From Lampropedia puyangensis (GTDB lineage Bacteria > Pseudomonadota > Gammaproteobacteria > Burkholderiales > Burkholderiaceae_C): a DNA stretch of 64,000 nucleotides. The position numbers and the translations under genes were made by a program. Shown piece after piece: positions 55,842 through 64,000 of this stretch. The stretch covers positions 124,001 to 188,000 of the forward strand of contig NZ_STFG01000003.1 in assembly GCF_004833285.1 (NCBI RefSeq), given 5' to 3'. The first letter of the stretch is position 1; every line of letters starts with the position of its first letter. The notes beneath the pieces were generated by a model, which was given only the letters and a program-made list of their open reading frames with translations, was not told the DNA's origin and did no database searches.

Positions 55842-56573
55842 ATGAAGGCTTTTTTGCGAGGCCTCTGCGCAAGCCTACCCATTGCTGCGGGTTATTTTCC
55901 TGTTGCCTTATCGTTTGGCATTTCAGCCATTGAAGCAGGTCTACCAGCCATCGTCGCCTTCGCTATATCACTGCTAGTCTATGCAGGGGCAAGCCAGTTT
56001 TTACTCATCAGCCTACTAACCTCCGGCGCAGGTATGGCAGCCAGCATCCCCACGGTATGGTTGATGAATGCACGCCACTTGTTTTATGGCCCCTCGTTGG
56101 CGCGGAGCTGGCCTGACTCACCCGCCCATGCAAAAAGTGACATCCCGACTGCCGCATTAGCATTTGGCTTGACCGATGAGGTCTTTGCCACAGCACAAAG
56201 CAAAATCAGTGCAATCGCTGCAGGAGATCGGACACAATGGTATTTTGGACTAGCCTGCGGTGCATATTTGGCATGGCTTGCTGGAACTGCAACCGGCATT
56301 TTTCTAGTAGGCGACTTGCATTCATGGCCACTGTGGCTGCGCGAGTCATTGCGTTTTGTACTGCCAGCCTTGTTTTTCACACTCTTGCTTGAAAGCCAGC
56401 CAAAACAGTGGCATGCCGCTATTGGAGTGGCCGCCATCTGTGCACTTGTCCTTCTGATGTGGCTGCCGAGCTACCACGCGCTACTCATTGCGATGGTGGC
56501 CGGCGCCGCTGCCCATGCACTTTGGTTGCAACAACGCCAAACCAAGTGCAACGCCTGCGAGGATCTACTATGA
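55842..56573 (+). CDS. azlC: AzlC-family branched-chain amino acid exporter, large subunit
   Basis: 243 residues with multiple hydrophobic helices. The AzlC start pattern GLCASLPIAAGYFPVALSFGISA, AGASQFLLISLL and the conserved WLMNARHLFYG loop are visible. With AzlD it forms an exporter of branched-chain amino acids such as leucine or valine. Its stop overlaps the azlD start (ATGA at 56570-56573). Confidence 0.92.
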   Translation: MKAFLRGLCASLPIAAGYFPVALSFGISAIEAGLPAIVAFAISLLVYAGASQFLLISLLTSGAGMAASIPTVWLMNARHLFYGPSLARSWPDSPAHAKSDIPTAALAFGLTDEVFATAQSKISAIAAGDRTQWYFGLACGAYLAWLAGTATGIFLVGDLHSWPLWLRESLRFVLPALFFTLLLESQPKQWHAAIGVAAICALVLLMWLPSYHALLIAMVAGAAAHALWLQQRQTKCNACEDLL

Positions 56574-56953
56574 CAACACATACGCTCTGGTGGATCATCG
56601 TACTCAGTGGTATTGGCACCTTTGCTGTTCGCTGGCTCCCCCTTCGCCATGCGCTGCGCACCAAACGCACACAGCAACGCACCGAACAGCTCCGGGCTTG
56701 GCAGCAATGGTTCCAATGGCTTCTTGCAGGCATCGGCCCTGCTGCTGTGACGGCTTTATTAACAGTTTCGCTTTGGGGTCTTGCCGTGCAAAACCACGCT
56801 ATTCAGTGGCCAGTTGCCATTGCAACGGCCGCAGGGCTCCTTACCACAGCCATGCTGCATCGCTTTTTGAAAGGCATCGCCATTCCGACTTTGGCAGGCG
56901 CGGTGGTTTATGGCTTACTGATTGAATGGATGGCGACAGGGGCGCCTGCCTAA
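56570..56953 (+). CDS. azlD: AzlD-family branched-chain amino acid exporter, small subunit
   Basis: 127 residues with four hydrophobic segments; starts MTTHTLWWIIVLSGIGTFAV and has the family motif RWLPL near the start and AGIGPAAVTALLTV in the middle. Translationally coupled to azlC by a 4-bp overlap. The frame upstream to 56408 lies within azlC and is rejected. Confidence 0.9.
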   Translation: MTTHTLWWIIVLSGIGTFAVRWLPLRHALRTKRTQQRTEQLRAWQQWFQWLLAGIGPAAVTALLTVSLWGLAVQNHAIQWPVAIATAAGLLTTAMLHRFLKGIAIPTLAGAVVYGLLIEWMATGAPA

Positions 56954-57047
56954 CAGCTGAGGCAAAGCCGCAGATAATCGCGTCCACCGATCATGACAAC
57001 GGATCATGAGCAGGCGCCCAAACGGCACATCATCCCCTTTATTTTCC

Positions 57048-58133
57048 ATGAACCCTATTTCGTCTTTGCATATTGGCATCCTTACGGGCGGCGGCGATTG
57101 CCCTGGTCTGAACGCTGTCGTTCGCGCCGTCACACTCAACCTTTTGAAGCACACAAGAGCGCGGATCACAGGAATTGAAAAAGGCTTTTATGGATTGATC
57201 GCCCGCAAGGTCCGCCCACTCACAGAGGCATCAGTAACACAGATTCTGCATGAGGGTGGAAGCATTCTGGGTGCACACAACAGTGCCAATCCTTTCCGCT
57301 GGAGTGGCGCACAAGGTGCAGATGTTTCAGGCGAAGTGATTGCATTTGCCCGCGAACTTGGACTGGATGCACTGGTTGTCATTGGTGGTGACGGCACGAT
57401 GGCCATTGCCAATCGCATTCATCAAATGGGCCTGCCTGTGGTTGGGGTGCCCAAGACGATTGATAACGACTTGATGCACACCGAGCGTACGTTTGGCTTT
57501 GACAGCGCCGTGGCGGTAGTGGCTGACAGCTTGCAACGCCTGGAAACCACTGCGCGAAGCCATGATCGCGTCATGATTTTGGAAACCATGGGCCGCTATG
57601 CGGGCTGGATTGCGCTTGAAGGCGGCATTGCGGGCGGCGCGCACGCCATTGTGTTGCCTGAACTGCCTTACGATCCAGAAACACTGGCAAACCTATGCCG
57701 CCAGCGGCAACACGATGAAGGCTACACACTCATCTGCATCGCCGAAGGAGCCAAACCCAAAGGGGGCGATATGGTGATCAAAGAACATCTCGCGCACAGC
57801 CCCGACCCCATCCGGCTTGGCGGTGTTGGCGATGCGCTTCGACTGCAATTGCAACAACGCTTGGATTGTGAAGTGCGAAGCATGCAACTAGGGCATTTGC
57901 AACGCGGCGGTTCACCTACGGCATTTGACTGCGTTCTGTCTACACAATTTGGCTGGTGGGCAGCAGAAATGGTCAAGCAACAAGCCTTTGGCCGCATGGT
58001 AGTTTTGCAGAATAACCAATGCAGCAGCGTGCCGCTGAACGAGGTGGCTGGAAAAATTCGCCATGTTCCGCTAGACCACCCATTAGTGCGCACGGCGCGC
58101 AGTATTGGTGTTTCTTTTGGGGCCGAGCTGTAA
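57048..58133 (+). CDS. 6-phosphofructokinase with mixed ATP/PPi-type active site
   Basis: Phosphorylates fructose 6-phosphate. It has 361 residues, longer than E. coli PfkA (320). The start GILTGGGDCPGLNAVVR has the GGGDCPGLN form common in group III and PPi enzymes. The donor-site motif is GGDG (113-116), as in ATP enzymes, but the next loop is PKTIDND (135-141) with Lys at 136 where E. coli has Gly124. D139 is the catalytic base and MGRYAGW the substrate loop. G-plus-K is found in both PPi- and ATP-using actinobacterial enzymes, so the phosphoryl donor cannot be fixed. An ATG at 57006 is open. It stands alone between azlD and the YbaK gene. Confidence 0.88.
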   Translation: MNPISSLHIGILTGGGDCPGLNAVVRAVTLNLLKHTRARITGIEKGFYGLIARKVRPLTEASVTQILHEGGSILGAHNSANPFRWSGAQGADVSGEVIAFARELGLDALVVIGGDGTMAIANRIHQMGLPVVGVPKTIDNDLMHTERTFGFDSAVAVVADSLQRLETTARSHDRVMILETMGRYAGWIALEGGIAGGAHAIVLPELPYDPETLANLCRQRQHDEGYTLICIAEGAKPKGGDMVIKEHLAHSPDPIRLGGVGDALRLQLQQRLDCEVRSMQLGHLQRGGSPTAFDCVLSTQFGWWAAEMVKQQAFGRMVVLQNNQCSSVPLNEVAGKIRHVPLDHPLVRTARSIGVSFGAEL

Positions 58134-58175
58134 CCCACCCCATCCTTTTCATTGGCCTCATGCCAACGTCTACCA

Positions 58176-58646
58176 ATGACCCCCGCCATTCTTCTGCTTA
58201 AGCGCACTCGAACAGCCCACGCAATTCACAGTTACGAACACGACAGTAAGGCGCCTTCCTACGGACTCGAAGCAGCAGAGAAGCTGCAGCTCGATCCTGA
58301 GCGCGTATTCAAAACGCTATTGGCACAAACTGAAACGGGTGAATTGCTGGTCGGCATCGTCCCAGTCAGCGGATCACTCGACCTCAAAGCACTTGCGCAT
58401 GCCGCACATTGCAAGAAATGCGACATGGCAGACCCGCAGGCTGCGCAACGCAGTACCGGCTATTTATTGGGCGGCATCAGCCCGCTTGGACAGAAAAAAC
58501 CACTGCGTACTTTTCTCGATGAGTCGGCGAAAGCGTACACGAGCATCCATGTCAGCGCTGGTCGGCGCGGACTTGAGATCGAACTCACCGCCCATGATTT
58601 GATAACGCTTTGCGATGGAACCTTCGCCCCCATCAGCAAGTCTTGA
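58176..58646 (+). CDS. ybaK: YbaK-type aminoacyl-tRNA deacylase
   Basis: Clears mischarged Cys-tRNA(Pro). It has 156 residues from the ATG at 58176. The INS-like fold has AAEKLQLDPERVFKTLLAQ with the essential Lys, KKCDMADPQAAQRSTGYLLGGISPLGQKK, and late GRRGLEIELTAHDLITL. The GYLLGGISPLGQKK segment is the YbaK signature that separates it from ProX. The upstream TTG in frame is not used. It follows the phosphofructokinase by 42 bp. Confidence 0.93.
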   Translation: MTPAILLLKRTRTAHAIHSYEHDSKAPSYGLEAAEKLQLDPERVFKTLLAQTETGELLVGIVPVSGSLDLKALAHAAHCKKCDMADPQAAQRSTGYLLGGISPLGQKKPLRTFLDESAKAYTSIHVSAGRRGLEIELTAHDLITLCDGTFAPISKS

Positions 58647-58847
58647 GCAAGGTGCCTGCCGCCCTTTAAAGTATGTAGAGACAAAGCTCTTGAATCCCCC
58701 ACCTGATAAGGTGCGACAATCGCTCCATATGTACCAAAAGGCTGCAACCCGAAATAGCTTCGGTCACCAGTAAGGCCAATGCGGCCTTCGCGTTTGATAC
58801 GCCTTTTCCACATTGCGCATATGCAAGGTTTGAACAGGAGCCTAACG

Positions 58848-59219
58848 ATGCAAAGCATTTCCCATTATGTGACTATGGCACGCCAAGCCGCATTGGCGCT
58901 ATTGAGTGCGTGTTTGTGCGCCGCCTATGCACAAAGCCCCAGCGCTAATGACCCCTGCCTAGATGGCTTACAAGACAGAGTAGCCTGTGAAAGGGAGCGC
59001 GAGGCCACGCAACGCCAAGCGCCAACAGACCCCAGCCAACAATTTGGCCAAAATGCTTTGCGCCGCTGCGAGGTTCATATCAATAATCCAGAAGCGCGGC
59101 AGGCTTGTGAGGATCGTGTACGTGGCCAAAACACCCGCACTGAGGGCAGTGTTTTAGGTGGCGGCATTTTCCAGGAGCAAAGGACCACCGTAATTGAGCC
59201 TGCCCGCACCCTACAATAA
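58848..59219 (+). CDS. Small secreted protein with paired cysteines
   Basis: 123 residues from the ATG at 58848, which has AGGAG ahead. A signal peptide ([20 protein letters not shown]) is followed by a charged, helical mature part of about 90 residues. Two cysteine pairs have nearly the same layout: [17 protein letters not shown] and [20 protein letters not shown], suggesting an internal duplication with two disulfide-linked helical hairpins. A Gly-rich [10 protein letters not shown] segment closes the protein. I do not recognise a named family. It lies alone between ybaK and the Trm112-family gene. Confidence 0.7.
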   Translation: MQSISHYVTMARQAALALLSACLCAAYAQSPSANDPCLDGLQDRVACEREREATQRQAPTDPSQQFGQNALRRCEVHINNPEARQACEDRVRGQNTRTEGSVLGGGIFQEQRTTVIEPARTLQ

Positions 59220-59316
59220 ACGCTTACGGGCACCTTGCGCGTGCCCATCCGCTTTCTCTACCTGCAGCTGGCCCACTACCAAGCGCCGCCATGCTTGCAC
59301 TCACTCAGTTACGTTT

Positions 59317-59499
59317 ATGGATACCAAACTACTTGAGATTCTGGTCTGCCCCGTTACCAAAGGGCCTTTGACATACGACCGTGAACGCCAGGAGCTACTC
59401 TCACACTCAGCACGCTTGGCCTACCCCATCCACGACGGTATCCCAATCTTGCTGGAAAACGAAGCACGGCCTCTGACGGAACAAGAGCTCCTAGCATGA
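59317..59499 (+). CDS. Trm112-family small protein
   Basis: 60 residues: [20 protein letters not shown], then [19 protein letters not shown], the YcaR/Trm112 signature. One CP motif remains of the zinc ribbon. Its stop overlaps the kdsB start by 4 bp, the normal lpxK-ycaR-kdsB arrangement, but lpxK is missing upstream. The exact role is unclear; eukaryotic Trm112 activates methyltransferases. Confidence 0.92.
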   Translation: MDTKLLEILVCPVTKGPLTYDRERQELLSHSARLAYPIHDGIPILLENEARPLTEQELLA

Positions 59500-60287
59500 G
59501 CCAGCAAACGCCGTTCACTGTGCTCATTCCAGCACGTATGAGTTCTAGCCGCTTACCCAATAAGCCATTGGCAGATATTGGCGGTTTGCCCATGGTGGTA
59601 CGCGTGGCCAAGCAAGCCCAGCAAAGCCAAGCCAGCGCTGTCATCGTGGCTACAGACGATGCGCGCATTCATGCTGCTTGTGACCGGCACCATATTGCTT
59701 GTGCCCGCACTCGCGCAGACCACCCCAGTGGCAGTGACCGTCTTGCAGAAGCCGCAGAGCAATTGGCGCTGGCCGATGACGCCATCGTCGTGAACGTGCA
59801 AGGCGACGAACCCTTCATTCCACCCGATCTTATCAACGCAACCGCCCATGTATTGGCTCAGCACAGCCATGCGGTAATGGGAACTGCAGCGCACCCGATT
59901 GAGGATGAAGTCGATTTTCTCAATCCGAATGTGGTCAAGGTCGTACTCAATGCCGCAGGCACAGCACAGTACTTCAGCCGCGCGCCCGTACCTTATTTTC
60001 GCGATGCAATACCTCAACCGTTAAGCCAGTCAAACCTGTTCGCTGGCAGCAATCGCCTGCACCGACCGCTTCGCCACATCGGCATTTACAGCTATCGAGC
60101 AGGCTTTCTCAAGCAGTTTCCTAAGCTATCTGTAGCGCCTACTGAAAGCAATGAATCGCTTGAACAACTCCGCGTGTTGTGGCACGGCTACGCGATCGCC
60201 GTGCATTTGGCACACCAAGCGCCACCCGCAGGCGTGGACACGCCAGAAGACCTAGCCCGCGTGCAAGCATACGCGGCGCAATGCTGA
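59496..60287 (+). CDS. kdsB: 3-deoxy-manno-octulosonate cytidylyltransferase
   Basis: Activates KDO as CMP-KDO for lipopolysaccharide. It has 263 residues. The start is [35 protein letters not shown] carries the metal-binding Asp; [12 protein letters not shown] and the late [16 protein letters not shown] are family motifs. Coupled to the Trm112-family gene. The adk gene that often follows is not here. Confidence 0.97.
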   Translation: MSQQTPFTVLIPARMSSSRLPNKPLADIGGLPMVVRVAKQAQQSQASAVIVATDDARIHAACDRHHIACARTRADHPSGSDRLAEAAEQLALADDAIVVNVQGDEPFIPPDLINATAHVLAQHSHAVMGTAAHPIEDEVDFLNPNVVKVVLNAAGTAQYFSRAPVPYFRDAIPQPLSQSNLFAGSNRLHRPLRHIGIYSYRAGFLKQFPKLSVAPTESNESLEQLRVLWHGYAIAVHLAHQAPPAGVDTPEDLARVQAYAAQC

Positions 60288-60443
60288 ACATGTTCCAAAG
60301 AACAAAACACGAACTGTATGTGTATGCGCGACCTACCGCATACAGCTCACACACGACATAAAAAAACAGTGCGTTTTACAAGCACCGCTTTAGAACAGCT
60401 CAAAAAAATACCTCCCTCAAGTCAATTCTTCTAATAAGTGTCA

Positions 60444-60456
60444 GGTGTCTGAGGGA
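60444..60456 (+). repeat. 13-bp direct repeat, intergenic copy
   Basis: GGTGTCTGAGGGA occurs here in the kdsB-nagZ gap and again at 60553-60565 within the 3' part of nagZ, on the same strand and 109 bp apart. The intergenic copy is inside GTGTC...GACAC, a possible short stem. Confidence 0.5.
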
Positions 60457-60485
60457 CACAGTCACTCCCCGTATTTAAAGAACGG

Positions 60486-61631
60486 TTAGGGCAATTGCTC
60501 CAGTGCTTGTAAGTATGCAGGATGCTGCATCAAGTCATCCCAGGCCATAGGGGGTGTCTGAGGGAGCATTGCCAAACGACGGCGTTCGCTGTGTGCATTT
60601 TGTTGCCACTGGCCTATCTTCAACGCATCGGCCATGCCGTCGATCCATTGATCCAATGCAGCACCCCCATGTAAACTCTGGTTGCACAAAAGCAGCAAAT
60701 CACAGCCTGCGTTCAGTGCAGCAACGCCTGCCTGTGTCGTGCTGACAGGCTTGCCTTCTAATACTCGCCCGCCTTCCATGCTCAAATCATCACTGAAAAC
60801 GGCGCCATCAAATCCCACTTGGTTACGCAAAACATCCTGCAGCCAACGCGCAGAATATCCTGCAGGCCTGCGATCTACTTTCGAATAGACCACGTGGGCC
60901 ACCATGACAGCGGTAAGGCTGGCGCGCAACCATTGGTACGGTGCCGCATCGTCGCGCAAAATTGCAGTCAAACTACGTGCATCAATGGGAATATCCACAT
61001 GTGAATCAGCCACCACGAAACCATGTCCTGGGAAATGCTTGGCGCAATGCGCCATGCCTGCCTGCAACAACCCTTGCGTGAGGGATTTAGCCAAAACACT
61101 CACAACACGTGCATCACTGTGCAAAGCCCGATCACCAATGACCGTACTGCCCCCCCAATCCAAATCCACCACGGGAGCAAAAGTCAAGTCCACGCCGCAC
61201 GCGCGCAACTCACTGGCCAACACATAGCCAGTGACAGTCGCTGCATTCATTGCTACCATAGCACCACTGCCCGGTAAATGACGGTGCAATCCCTTCGTAT
61301 CATCGTGCTGCCACATCTGCCCTAATGCACGCATAGGCGGGAGATTCGTAAAACCGTCAGTACGAAAACGCTGAACACGCCCACCCTCTTGGTCTACGGC
61401 AATCAGTAAATCAGGTCGTACAGCCTTGATATCAGCACAAAGCTGCACCAGTTGCCTGCGGTTTTCCCAATTGCGGGCAAACAAAGTCAATCCACCAACC
61501 AATGGATGCACCAAACGCTCTCGATCAACAGATTGCAGTTGCGGCCCCTCAATATCAATCAGCAAAGGAGCATGCAACGAGGCCGTGTTACGCATATGTT
61601 GCAGGGTTTTCTTGCGAGATTTTTTACTCAT
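60486..61631 (-). CDS. nagZ: Beta-N-acetylhexosaminidase (glycoside hydrolase family 3)
   Basis: Removes N-acetylglucosamine from muropeptides during cell-wall recycling. It has 381 residues from the ATG at 61629-61631, with AGGA nine bases ahead. It shows IDIEGPQL-like DIEGPQLQSVDR, AVDQEGGRVQRF, the acid/base loop KHFPGHGFVVADSHVD and the nucleophile Asp in VFSDDLSMEG. An ATG at 61649 is possible. It follows acpS by 58 bp on the same strand, the common betaproteobacterial order. Confidence 0.96.
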   Translation of the reverse strand: MSKKSRKKTLQHMRNTASLHAPLLIDIEGPQLQSVDRERLVHPLVGGLTLFARNWENRRQLVQLCADIKAVRPDLLIAVDQEGGRVQRFRTDGFTNLPPMRALGQMWQHDDTKGLHRHLPGSGAMVAMNAATVTGYVLASELRACGVDLTFAPVVDLDWGGSTVIGDRALHSDARVVSVLAKSLTQGLLQAGMAHCAKHFPGHGFVVADSHVDIPIDARSLTAILRDDAAPYQWLRASLTAVMVAHVVYSKVDRRPAGYSARWLQDVLRNQVGFDGAVFSDDLSMEGGRVLEGKPVSTTQAGVAALNAGCDLLLLCNQSLHGGAALDQWIDGMADALKIGQWQQNAHSERRRLAMLPQTPPMAWDDLMQHPAYLQALEQLP

Positions 61632-61689
61632 ATCCACAATCCTATTCATCAACCGTAATCCACGCAGAAGCGATCAATCCACACATTCA

Positions 61690-62121
61690 TTACCGCATAA
61701 GAGGCAACGAAGCGTGCGAGGCAGCACCGCCTTGTACTTCAGCGATACAGAATGCCACGGCATACTCTTTTTCATCAGATAAGGTGACGTGAAAATGCAG
61801 CTTGCGCTCCTCACACCAAGGAGTCAGGGGGCCATGTGTGATGATACGTGGTTGCCCGCTGGGCCAGTGCCCCACTTCACAATGGCGCCACGTCATAGGC
61901 ATATGCATGCCTAAACCAATGGCTTTGCTGAACGCTTCTTTAACCGCAAAACGCGTCGCCACAAAACTAACGCCGCGCGCAGGCCAGCGCTCAGAGCGCC
62001 GCAGCCAAGTGGCCAGCTCAGCATCCGTCAGAACCTTTTGGGCAAAACGCTCACCGTGCCGCTCAAGCGACTGTGCTATCCGACGTATGTCGCAAATATC
62101 CGTACCAATACCGTAAATCAT
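61690..62121 (-). CDS. acpS: Holo-[acyl-carrier-protein] synthase
   Basis: Transfers 4'-phosphopantetheine to acyl carrier protein. It has 143 residues. The start [20 protein letters not shown] has the metal-binding Asp, [13 protein letters not shown] the catalytic Glu-Lys, and [15 protein letters not shown] is late. A few residues longer than average. First gene of acpS-nagZ; the pdxJ usually ahead of it is absent. Confidence 0.95.
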   Translation of the reverse strand: MIYGIGTDICDIRRIAQSLERHGERFAQKVLTDAELATWLRRSERWPARGVSFVATRFAVKEAFSKAIGLGMHMPMTWRHCEVGHWPSGQPRIITHGPLTPWCEERKLHFHVTLSDEKEYAVAFCIAEVQGGAASHASLPLMR

Positions 62122-62213
62122 GGTTCAGCATTATGATAGAGGCCTGTGCATTTTTCATGATGCCTAGGTCTTGAGCCATCATTGATTGCGACAAGGCCCC
62201 ACGATGAATAAAT

Positions 62214-62263
62214 CTTGAGAACATCACTCAAGAACAGCAAACAAATAGTCACAAATCTATAAT
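62214..62263 (+). promoter_or_regulatory. Candidate hemA promoter with upstream dyad
   Basis: A perfect TATAAT (62258-62263) lies only 8 bp before the hemA ATG, without a good -35. A dyad CTTGAG-N7-CTCAAG (62214-62232) sits at the -35 side. If this -10 is used the transcript would be almost leaderless. Confidence 0.4.
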
Positions 62264-62271
62264 CACAGGCC

Positions 62272-63579
62272 ATGGCAGTCTGGACTCTCGGTATCAACCA
62301 TCACACAGCCCCGCTGGATTTGCGGGGCCGTTTTGCGTATGCGGTAGATCAAATCGCGCCCGCATTACAAGGGTTGCGGGAGTCGCTATCTGCATCCAAC
62401 TCCAACGGGCCGGTAGAAACAGCCATTCTTTCAACTTGCAACCGCACAGAAATTTATTGTGCCGCACCTGCGCCACTGCAATCGGCTTCGTTAGAGTGGT
62501 TGGCACGTAATGGCGGAATGTCTGCGCGAGACCTCTCTCAGTACGCCTACACGCTGGACGAAGACAAGGCCGCTCGCCATGCCTTTCGCGTCGCAAGCGG
62601 TCTCGATTCAATGGTGCTTGGTGAAGCGCAAATTCTGGGCCAGATGAAGAACGCTGTGCGTGTCGCAGAAGAAGCCGGTGCCTTAGGCACGACTTTGCAC
62701 CAGTTGTTTCAGCGCACTTTTGCCGTTGCCAAAGAAGTTCGCTCAAGCACCGCTATTGGCGAGCATTCCATCAGCATGGCTGCAGCCGCAGTTCGACTTG
62801 CGAGCCAGTTGTTTGAAGACTTCACCAAACTCAAGGTTTTGTTCGTTGGTGCGGGCGAAATGATTGAGTTGGTCAGTACCCACTTTGCCGCCCAACAGCC
62901 GCATAGCATGGCTGTGGCCAACCGTACGCTCGATCGTGGCGAAAAACTGGCCAGCAAGCTGGGCGCACAAACATTGCGTATTGGCGATTTGCCCGATCTC
63001 TTGCATGAATTTGACATTGTTGTTTCATGCACAGCCAGCAGCGTCCCCATCATTGGACTGGGCGCTGTTGAGCGCGCCCTCAAACGCCGGCGCAATAAAC
63101 CTATATTCATGGTTGACTTGGCTGTACCGCGTGACATCGAACCAGAAGTCAAAGCTCAGGAAAACGTTTATCTTTACACCGTTGATGATTTGGCCAATGT
63201 CGTGCAAAGTGGCAAAGCCCAACGCGCAGCTGCTGTAGCCCAGGCCGAAGCCATCATTGACACCGGAGTAACCCACTTCATCCGCTGGATGGAGATGCGC
63301 AACAGCCAGAGCGCGACCGTCCCGCTGATTCAGCAACTGCATCAGCAAGCCCAAGTCTGGAACCAAATGGAAGTGGCGCGTGCACGCAAAATGCTGGCAC
63401 GGGGCGACGACCCTGAGCAAGTACTGCAGGCTCTAGCCAACAATCTGTCTAAAAAACTGCTGCACGGGGCCGTCACGCAATTGCGCAACGGCGATGCCAA
63501 TGAGCGCCAGCAAACTGCGCAAATGGTCTCTCGCATGTTCCTGCGCGGCGAGTCCCCCGTCTCCTCCAAGCACCATTAG
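62272..63579 (+). CDS. hemA: Glutamyl-tRNA reductase
   Basis: Reduces glutamyl-tRNA to glutamate-1-semialdehyde, the first committed step of haem synthesis. It has 435 residues. The start is VWTLGINHHTAPLDLRGRFA; the catalytic Cys is in ILSTCNRTEIYC; GLDSMVLGEAQILGQMKNA is the tRNA/substrate site; the NADPH Rossmann fold is VLFVGAGEMIELVSTHFA; the C-terminal dimerisation helix follows. It precedes prfA by 140 bp, the conserved order. Confidence 0.97.
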   Translation: MAVWTLGINHHTAPLDLRGRFAYAVDQIAPALQGLRESLSASNSNGPVETAILSTCNRTEIYCAAPAPLQSASLEWLARNGGMSARDLSQYAYTLDEDKAARHAFRVASGLDSMVLGEAQILGQMKNAVRVAEEAGALGTTLHQLFQRTFAVAKEVRSSTAIGEHSISMAAAAVRLASQLFEDFTKLKVLFVGAGEMIELVSTHFAAQQPHSMAVANRTLDRGEKLASKLGAQTLRIGDLPDLLHEFDIVVSCTASSVPIIGLGAVERALKRRRNKPIFMVDLAVPRDIEPEVKAQENVYLYTVDDLANVVQSGKAQRAAAVAQAEAIIDTGVTHFIRWMEMRNSQSATVPLIQQLHQQAQVWNQMEVARARKMLARGDDPEQVLQALANNLSKKLLHGAVTQLRNGDANERQQTAQMVSRMFLRGESPVSSKHH

Positions 63580-63719
63580 CGTCGCTGCCTCTGCGCGCCC
63601 TTCGGGCAAACCTAGGTGGCGCAAACGCTGCTGCGTCCTCCCTCCTCTTTCTGAACTGTTTGATTGCGCGCACATGTTGTGCGCTGCGCCAACATCCGTT
63701 CACCCCTCCTATTGAGTTT

Positions 63720-64000
63720 ATGCAAACCTATATGCGACATCAGCTCGAGCGCTATGCCGAGCGCCTCAATGAGCTGAACTTCCTGCTCTCGCGCGAGGAC
63801 ATCATGTCAGACATGAAACAATACCGCGCCATAGCCAGTGAGCATGCAGAAGTCACCCAAATTGCCGGACGTTATGTGCGTTACCAAACCCTCGCAGGGG
63901 ATTTACAAACCGCACAAGACATGTTGGCTGACCCTGCAAGCGATGCCGAAATCAAAGAAATGGCCCAAGAGGAACATGACTTGGCGCTGTCTCAAATGCA
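63720..64000 (+). CDS. prfA: Peptide chain release factor 1 (5' part only)
   Basis: About 93 residues are visible before the window ends. The translation begins MQTYMRHQLERYAERLNELN and continues with EDIMSDMKQYRAIASEHAEV, which matches the N-terminal helical domain of RF1. The GGQ and PxT motifs lie beyond the window. A second ATG at 63732 is also possible. Placed after hemA as in most betaproteobacteria. Confidence 0.9.
   Translation, partial: MQTYMRHQLERYAERLNELNFLLSREDIMSDMKQYRAIASEHAEVTQIAGRYVRYQTLAGDLQTAQDMLADPASDAEIKEMAQEEHDLALSQM

Noticed and set aside
58768-58784. AAGGCC/GGCCTT stem in the ybaK downstream gap as a terminator
   Set aside because: The stem is only 6 bp and is not followed by a T-run on either strand.

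Overview
The window reads as chromosomal DNA of a betaproteobacterium of the order Burkholderiales, most like Comamonadaceae and relatives. This rests on gene content and order: hisZ next to purA; lepA-lepB-DUF4845-rnc-era-recO; yicC-gmk-rpoZ-spoT opposite a Ser/Thr kinase-PP2C-rph-rdgB group; dapF-DUF484-xerC; and hemA-prfA. Base composition looks moderate by eye, lower than in many members of the family. I see no prophage, CRISPR array or intact insertion sequence.

Layout. 1-7.0 kb (minus strand): a sugar-acid catabolic cluster with a GntR/FCD regulator, a zinc dehydrogenase resembling L-galactonate 5-dehydrogenase, a complete TRAP transporter (P, Q, M), tagaturonate reductase and altronate dehydratase (cut by the window start). 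Together these would import an aldonate and take it through tagaturonate and altronate to 2-keto-3-deoxygluconate. 7.3-9.5 kb: a lone vitamin B12-type periplasmic binding protein and a TerB-DUF697 fusion. 9.6-15.1 kb (minus): phosphoribosyltransferase, purA, hisZ, rho, trxA. 15.3-18.0 kb (plus): a TPP riboswitch driving thiM-thiE-thiD. 18.0-21.1 kb (minus): a Fur/Zur-type regulator and a TRAP Q-M pair without a binding protein. 21.5-23.8 kb (plus): ychF and hemH.

23.8-34.4 kb (minus): a small membrane protein, recO-era-rnc-DUF4845-lepB-lepA (translation, secretion and RNA processing), then spoT, rpoZ, gmk and yicC. 34.5-37.9 kb (plus): a non-RD Ser/Thr kinase, its PP2C phosphatase, rph and rdgB. 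38.0-44.2 kb: an isochorismatase-family hydrolase and a DUF2501 protein (minus), smc (plus), lolA (minus). 44.6-50.7 kb: AMP nucleosidase (plus), a GMC oxidoreductase and mmsA (minus), and a divergent LysR regulator. 50.7-53.5 kb (minus): xerC, DUF484 and dapF. 53.7-60.3 kb (plus): a PpiD-like foldase, tRNA-His, azlC-azlD, a phosphofructokinase with an unusual active site, a YbaK-type deacylase, a small secreted cysteine protein, a Trm112-family protein and kdsB. 60.5-62.1 kb (minus): nagZ and acpS. 62.3-64.0 kb (plus): hemA and the start of prfA.

Most of the window is housekeeping. The points most worth a second look are: the probable L-galactonate pathway; a TPP riboswitch whose aptamer contains the thiM Shine-Dalgarno and ends against the start codon; a pyrimidine-rich, SD-masking leader in front of rho; the non-RD kinase/phosphatase pair; a phosphofructokinase with a mixed ATP/PPi signature; and orphan transport components. 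Several gene groups that are usually longer in this order are truncated here, which suggests a shuffled genome. I found no clear new multi-gene defence or mobile system.
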